The position numbers and the translations under genes are program-made. From assembly GCA_963715745.1 (NCBI GenBank), contig OY970271.1:372001-436000 (forward strand): DNA of 64,000 nt, read 5' to 3'. Below the pieces are notes generated by a model. The model did no database searches and had not been told where the DNA came from. It saw nothing but the letters and a program-made list of their open reading frames with translations. Origin of the DNA: CAWGJF01 sp963715745. GTDB lineage: Bacteria; Bacteroidota; Ignavibacteria; Ignavibacteriales; Ignavibacteriaceae. Below are positions 59,724 to 64,000 of this stretch, piece by piece; within the stretch, counting starts at the first letter, position 1, and every line of letters begins with the position of its first letter.

Positions 59724-61345
59724 AAGAATTTTTATCACACATTCCGATGGTTTATAATATTGTAATTGTTTCTGTACACGGATACTTTGGGCAGGAAGGT
59801 GTTCTCGGAAAACCGGACACAGGTGGACAGGTTGTTTATATTCTTGACCAGGTGAAAGCACTTGAAAAAGAAATGAAAGCGTCACTCGAATCTGCCGGAG
59901 TTTCTGCAAAACCGAAGATTATTATATTGACAAGGCTTATCCCAAACGCTGAAGGGACAAAGTGTAACGAGCCAAAAGAAAAAGTAAAGGATACAGATAA
60001 TGTCTGGATTGTTCGTGTGCCCTTCAGAGAACACGATAAAAACATCACAGACAACTGGATTTCAAGATTTGAAATCTGGCCATACCTTGAAGAGTTTGCA
60101 GAAGATTCGCATAAAAAATTATTAGACGAATTTGGTGATCGTCCCGATCTTATTATCGGGAACTACTCCGACGGCAATCTGGTTGCGACAATCCTTTCAA
60201 ACAAATTCGGAGTAACACAGTGCAACGTCGCCCACGCACTTGAAAAGAGTAAGTATCTTTACAGCGCACTTTACTGGAATGAAATGGAAATGCAGTATCA
60301 TTTTTCAATCCAGTTCACTGCTGATTTACTTGCAATGAACTCTGCCGATTTTATTATCACTTCAACTTATCAGGAAATTGCTGGAAGAGAAGACAGCATC
60401 GGTCAGTATGAATCTTATAAAAATTTTACAATGCCTGAACTTTACAGGGTTGCCGGTGGAATAAATATTTTTCACCCCAAGTTTAATATTCTGCCTCCGG
60501 GTGTAGATACCAATGTGTTCTTTCCATATTCAGAAAAAGATAAAAGAAAGAAAGAAATCGGAGATGAAATTGATAAAAGATTCTTTAAAAAACCTGAAGA
60601 TGATGTAGTTGGTCATTTAAAAAATCCAGAACTTCCGCCGATCTTTTCTATGGCAAGATTGGACAAGATAAAAAATCTTACTTCACTTGTTAAGTGGTTT
60701 GGGGAAAGCAAGGAACTGCAATCGCTTTCAAACCTGATTATTGTTGCTGGGAAAATAAAAGAAGAAGATTCATCAGACACAGAAGAAAAAGAACAAATAA
60801 GACTGATGTATGAATACATCGACAAGTATGATTTGAAAGATCACATGCGTTGGGTTGAAGGCGATGCCGACAGGAAAAGAGTTCCGGAATATTTCAGGGT
60901 AATTGCAGACAGGCGCGGGGTTTTTATTCAACCGGCATTGTTCGAAGGATTTGGTCTGACAGTTCTGGAAGCAATGCGTTCTGGTTTGCCGACATTCGCA
61001 ACAATGTACGGCGGTCCCTTAGAAATTATTGAAGATGAAATTTCAGGCTTTCACATAAACCCTGTTGATGGAAAAGAAACAACAGAAAAACTTATCTGGT
61101 TTTTTAAAAACTGCAAAGAAAATCACGAGTTCTGGGAAAAGATTTCAAAACGCGGAATAAAAAGAGTTGATGAAAACTTTAACTGGAAACTCTATTCGAA
61201 AAATCTTCTTTCACTTGCAAAGATTTACGGCTTCTGGAAATACACTTCTGATTTAGAGATGACAGAAATGAAAACTTACCTTGACTTAATGTATCACACA
61301 CTTTATAAGCCAAGGGCAAAAGAACTACTTCAAGATCGGAATTAA
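59624..61345 (+). CDS. sucrose synthase, catalytic part (frameshifted)
   Basis: Remaining 573 residues of the same sucrose synthase, from an internal ATG with no ribosome site. It holds the GT-B core: 'VSVHGYFGQEGVLGKPDTGGQVVYILDQVKAL', 'CNVAHALEKSKYLYSALYW', 'SMARLDKIKNLTSLVKWF' and the nucleotide-sugar site 'PALFEGFGLTVLEAMRSGLPTFATMYGGPLEII'. With the N-terminal part the gene would give about 795 residues, normal for the family. The enzyme reversibly converts sucrose and a nucleoside diphosphate to NDP-glucose and fructose. All catalytic motifs are intact. Confidence 0.9.
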   Translation: MGFERGLGNTAGKILESLQQLDSILTSPDHISLKEFLSHIPMVYNIVIVSVHGYFGQEGVLGKPDTGGQVVYILDQVKALEKEMKASLESAGVSAKPKIIILTRLIPNAEGTKCNEPKEKVKDTDNVWIVRVPFREHDKNITDNWISRFEIWPYLEEFAEDSHKKLLDEFGDRPDLIIGNYSDGNLVATILSNKFGVTQCNVAHALEKSKYLYSALYWNEMEMQYHFSIQFTADLLAMNSADFIITSTYQEIAGREDSIGQYESYKNFTMPELYRVAGGINIFHPKFNILPPGVDTNVFFPYSEKDKRKKEIGDEIDKRFFKKPEDDVVGHLKNPELPPIFSMARLDKIKNLTSLVKWFGESKELQSLSNLIIVAGKIKEEDSSDTEEKEQIRLMYEYIDKYDLKDHMRWVEGDADRKRVPEYFRVIADRRGVFIQPALFEGFGLTVLEAMRSGLPTFATMYGGPLEIIEDEISGFHINPVDGKETTEKLIWFFKNCKENHEFWEKISKRGIKRVDENFNWKLYSKNLLSLAKIYGFWKYTSDLEMTEMKTYLDLMYHTLYKPRAKELLQDRN

Positions 61346-61404
61346 AAAATGTTTTCACATCTTTATATGATGATATTACTTAAATCAAACAAGCAGCTCA
61401 TAAA

Positions 61405-62025
61405 ATGACAAACGAGATTTTAACTTTCTCTATAACTGTCTTTACAGGTTTTTTTGCAATTATGAATCCAATTGCAAACACACCTGTTTTTTTAGGGCTT
61501 GTAGGAGACAGGGATAAAGCATCAAGAAAAGCAATAGCAAAGACATCCTGCATAACAGCATTTTTAATCGTGCTGTTCTTTGTAATTCTCGGCAAATATC
61601 TTTTTGAATTATTCGGGATAACAATCCCTGCATTTAAAATCACCGGCGGGCTGCTTTTATTTTACGTGGGTTTCGAAATGCTTCAGTCGAAGAAATCTAA
61701 AATACATCACCAGGAAGAATTAGAACCGGATGACGGAGTTGCAATTTCTCCACTGGCAATCCCGATACTTGCCGGTCCGGGCACAATTGTTACCGCAATG
61801 AATAATATCACGAACGGCGATATGCTTCATCTTGGAATTGTAATTATAATTTTTGCGCTGATGGTTTTTCTAACTTACCTTGCTTTCACTTTAAGTGAGC
61901 TGATTGTTAAAAAAATCGGGAATCACTTGATAATGGTAATAGGAAAAATTATGGGATTAATTCTTGCAATTATGGGAACGGGAATGGTGATCGATGGAAT
62001 AAAACTTGCCGGCTTTGATTTTTAG
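61405..62025 (+). CDS. MarC family membrane protein
   Basis: Inner-membrane protein of 206 residues with six predicted helices and the MarC/NAAT pattern: 'FAIMNPIANTPVFLGLVGD' in the first half and 'VAISPLAIPILAGPGTIVTAMN' in the second (the paired NP-G and PL-PG motifs). The family is linked to amino-acid or small-molecule transport without a settled function. It stands 59 bases after sucrose synthase and may be co-transcribed, though a functional link is not evident. Confidence 0.9.
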   Translation: MTNEILTFSITVFTGFFAIMNPIANTPVFLGLVGDRDKASRKAIAKTSCITAFLIVLFFVILGKYLFELFGITIPAFKITGGLLLFYVGFEMLQSKKSKIHHQEELEPDDGVAISPLAIPILAGPGTIVTAMNNITNGDMLHLGIVIIIFALMVFLTYLAFTLSELIVKKIGNHLIMVIGKIMGLILAIMGTGMVIDGIKLAGFDF

Positions 62026-62105
62026 TTTTAAACTCCGGATGATTCGCATTTACGAATTTCAGGAAGAGCAGAAGAAGAAAATTTAACCAGTTCTTCTTTT
62101 AAAAC

Positions 62106-62131
62106 AAAAAACCCCGTTGGTTTTAACGGGG
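62106..62131 (-). terminator. terminator of the helical-repeat gene
   Basis: CCCCGTT (62112-62118) and AACGGGG (62125-62131) form a perfect stem, with TTTTTTG following on the minus strand, 25 bases past the stop of the 187-aa gene. MarC reads toward it from the other side. Confidence 0.92.
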
Positions 62132-62155
62132 TCTTGGAAATCAGCTATAGGTCTG

Positions 62156-62719
62156 TCATTTCTTAATTTCGTCCAGAACATCTTTGGCTCCGTCAACACT
62201 ACCGTGAAGCGCTGATTTTACTGATGTAAGAGTTTCATCACCAACTTCTTTTGCAGCTTCCATCGCTGCAACAATTGAGTTCTTTGTTGCAGCAACAGTA
62301 TCACCACCAACCTGTTTTACTCCGTTGATTGCACCTTTAACTGCTTCAACTGCTACATCGGCAACGTTCAATCCCAGTTCTTTTGCACTTAGAATTGCCT
62401 GTCCCACGGTCCCCTTTACAGCATCCTGTTCTTTTATTCCGGATTCCGTTGCACCCTGAATTGCTCCGTTAACAATTCCCTTTACAGATTGCACAACCGT
62501 AATACCTAACTCAGATACACCGCTTATAGCCCCGTTTATTATTGATGCGGGAACATGAATTCCGGCTTCAATTAAATCTCCAGCGCCTTTTACAGTGTTA
62601 ATTGTTAAATCTTTAACAACTTTTATTGATGCACTGCCAATATCGGCAGATCCCTTAAGTGTACCTGAAACTCCACCCTTAACACCGTTTACAACTTGTG
62701 AAATCATTTTAAAAGCCAT
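62156..62719 (-). CDS. amphipathic repeat protein of unknown function
   Basis: The 187-residue chain is almost wholly built of degenerate repeats rich in Gly, Ala, Val and Lys: 'VNGVKGGVSGTLKGSADIG', 'VKGIVNGAIQGATESG', 'VKGTVGQAILSAKELG', 'VKGAINGVKQVGGD', 'VKSALHGSVDGAKDVLD'. The core 'VKG.(I/V).GAI.GA.E.G' recurs every 25-35 residues. There is no signal peptide, cysteine or tryptophan. The pattern is reminiscent of LEA-like or phasin-like amphipathic helices that coat membranes or protect proteins in drying. I do not recognise a named family. It is transcribed alone. Confidence 0.7.
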   Translation of the reverse strand: MAFKMISQVVNGVKGGVSGTLKGSADIGSASIKVVKDLTINTVKGAGDLIEAGIHVPASIINGAISGVSELGITVVQSVKGIVNGAIQGATESGIKEQDAVKGTVGQAILSAKELGLNVADVAVEAVKGAINGVKQVGGDTVAATKNSIVAAMEAAKEVGDETLTSVKSALHGSVDGAKDVLDEIKK

Positions 62720-62915
62720 TACGTACCTCCATTATTAATAATTAAATATTGACCCTCTGGGTATATGAATTATTAATAATATAGCGATTATTACTGTGTA
62801 ATTAAACATGTGGCAACAAATAACTTGAGCAGTGTAAAATAAAATTAATTGCTTTACTTACTTCTAAAACGTTGTACAGTTTAACGCAATAGAAATGTTA
62901 AAAGAAAAATGAGAA

Positions 62916-64000
62916 TCAAAACCAATTCTTACGTTTGAAATAAAAAAGCATAACAGTCACAACACCAATCATTATTGCCCAAACTCCGAAGTAAGCCCAT
63001 TCCCAGTTTAGCTCCGGCATATAATTAAAATTCATTCCGTAAATACCAACGATAAAAGTAAGCGGGATAAAAATTGTTGCAATTACAGTAAGCACTTTCA
63101 TCACTTCATTCATCTTATTACTTGCAAGCGAAAGATAAGTCTCCATTAATGTATTTGCTGTCTCGCGGAAAGAATCAACAGATTCAGTTACATGAATAGT
63201 GTGATCGAGCAGATCACGCAAAAACGGTTCTGTTGTTTCTTTAATAAGCTCATTTTCTTCTCTTATTAACTGTGTAAAGAGCTCTCTTAACGGCCATGTG
63301 TTTTTACGCAATGCTATTAACTGGCGTTTTAACCCGTGGATAGATTTTATCAGGTCCTGTTCGGGATCATTAACAAGCGAATCATCAAGAATTCCAATTT
63401 CATCATCTGTTTTTTCAAGTACGAGATAATAATTATCAACAACAATATCCATTAAAGCATAAAACAGAAAATCACAACCACTTTTTCTTAGCTTACCGGT
63501 CTGGTTCGAAATCCGTTCCTTCAGCAGATTGAAAATACTGTCGTTCTTTTCCTGGAAACTGAACACAAAATTTTTCCCAAGGATAAAGCTCACTTGTTCA
63601 GAATCAACCTCTTTTTCTTCCGGGTTGTAGTTTAGCAGCTTCATCACAATAAAAATATAATCATCTGTGATTTCCAGCTTAGGCCTTGTCTCAGTGTTAA
63701 GAATATCTTCAAGAACAAGTGGATGAATGCTAAATTTTTCACCGATCTGTTTCAAGAAGTCTGTTTCGTGTAAACCACATACATTAACCCAGGTTACTTT
63801 CTGTGTGTCAGTGTAAGGTTCTACTTCTTCCACGGAATTGATTTCACAGCTCTCAACCCCTTCAATATCATATTCTGTTAATGTTATTTTTACTTTTTCA
63901 ACTTTCTGCTCGCCAACATAAATCATTGAGCCTGGCGGCATTCCGATTTTCATTGAAGCTTTTTTCTTCGCAGGTGTGAATTGTTTTATGATATTTTTCG
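62916..64000 (-). CDS. corA: CorA family magnesium/cobalt transporter (start beyond right edge)
   Basis: Membrane channel for divalent cations. The C-terminus has the two CorA helices with the signature 'FIVGIYGMNFNYMPEL' (GMN) between them and a basic end (FKRKNWF). The cytoplasmic funnel is acidic and helical. An internal ATG at 63953 gives 345 residues, but the frame stays open to the window end and the upstream residues (KNIIKQFTPAKKKAS, then MKIGMPPGSMIYVG) look like normal CorA N-terminus. The true start is therefore likely outside the window. No neighbouring gene explains its regulation. Confidence 0.93.
   Translation of the reverse strand, partial: KNIIKQFTPAKKKASMKIGMPPGSMIYVGEQKVEKVKITLTEYDIEGVESCEINSVEEVEPYTDTQKVTWVNVCGLHETDFLKQIGEKFSIHPLVLEDILNTETRPKLEITDDYIFIVMKLLNYNPEEKEVDSEQVSFILGKNFVFSFQEKNDSIFNLLKERISNQTGKLRKSGCDFLFYALMDIVVDNYYLVLEKTDDEIGILDDSLVNDPEQDLIKSIHGLKRQLIALRKNTWPLRELFTQLIREENELIKETTEPFLRDLLDHTIHVTESVDSFRETANTLMETYLSLASNKMNEVMKVLTVIATIFIPLTFIVGIYGMNFNYMPELNWEWAYFGVWAIMIGVVTVMLFYFKRKNWF

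Overview
The window is an AT-rich chromosomal segment that fits a member of the Ignavibacteria (Ignavibacteriota/Chlorobi group) or a close relative. The main evidence is eight predicted secreted proteins that end in a type IX secretion (T9SS) type A sorting domain with the typical N-[FY]-P-N-P-F-N-[PS] core and a closing 'GVYFY...K.LILLK' block. Other supports are C40-type carotenoid genes, an octaheme cytochrome/YeeE sulfur cluster and many small REP-like hairpin repeats. The affiliation is inferred, because there is no rRNA in the window. One tRNA (Lys, anticodon CTT) is present.

Layout. 0-6.7 kb: a frameshifted EamA permease, DUF493, a geranylgeranyl-reductase-like flavoprotein, a five-gene redox/sulfur operon (rhodanese, DUF6132-like, DUF2892, DUF302, thioredoxin) and a POT peptide transporter. 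6.7-11.6 kb: a YtxH-like protein, a two-component system, a second EamA permease, two small hypotheticals and tRNA-Lys. 11.6-17.2 kb: a secreted arylsulfotransferase, exported MsrA, a double Usp protein and a CrtU/CruE-like carotenoid desaturase. 17.4-22.1 kb: a sulfur/electron-transfer operon led by a cysteine-rich MerR regulator (octaheme cytochrome c, cytochrome b, two YeeE/YedE proteins, the second fused to a degenerate rhodanese). 22.1-25.2 kb: UbiE-like methyltransferase, Rieske oxygenase and lycopene cyclase, interrupted by a GIY-YIG endonuclease set in repeats. 25.4-33.6 kb: T9SS cargo (PQQ-like propeller, unknown, GH5-like glycosidase, subtilase with an in-frame stop) and a TolB-like lipoprotein. 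34.1-42.6 kb: crtB-crtI, a DUF4397 T9SS protein, ECF sigma factor, fasciclin, a CarH-like B12 photoreceptor regulator, an SRPBCC protein and a class II photolyase, which together look like a light-response regulon. 42.8-51.2 kb: NAD salvage (pncB/pncA), remnants of a CTP-synthase-like amidotransferase, a porin-like protein, a large T9SS protein and a SlyD-type isomerase. 51.2-55.7 kb: a DUF1501/DUF1800 pair, a VOC protein and a DUF4440 protein. 55.9-64 kb: a sucrose cluster (PfkB kinase, sucrose-phosphate synthase/phosphatase, frameshifted sucrose synthase), MarC, a helical-repeat protein and a CorA transporter that runs off the right edge.

The most interesting structure lies around the carotenoid genes. 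The 3' end of crtB occurs twice as a direct repeat of about 440 bp that brackets a 5.3-kb island of secreted-protein genes. The last codons of the lycopene cyclase occur three times, interleaved with REP-like repeats and a GIY-YIG gene. In both cases a carotenoid gene's 3' end has been copied where new DNA arrived. The carH-like/fas1 intergenic region holds TGTCTA half-sites paired at an exact 11-bp pitch. Several genes (EamA, sucrose synthase, the CTP-synthase-like gene) are broken at or near A runs, so base-call or assembly error must be excluded before biology is inferred from them.
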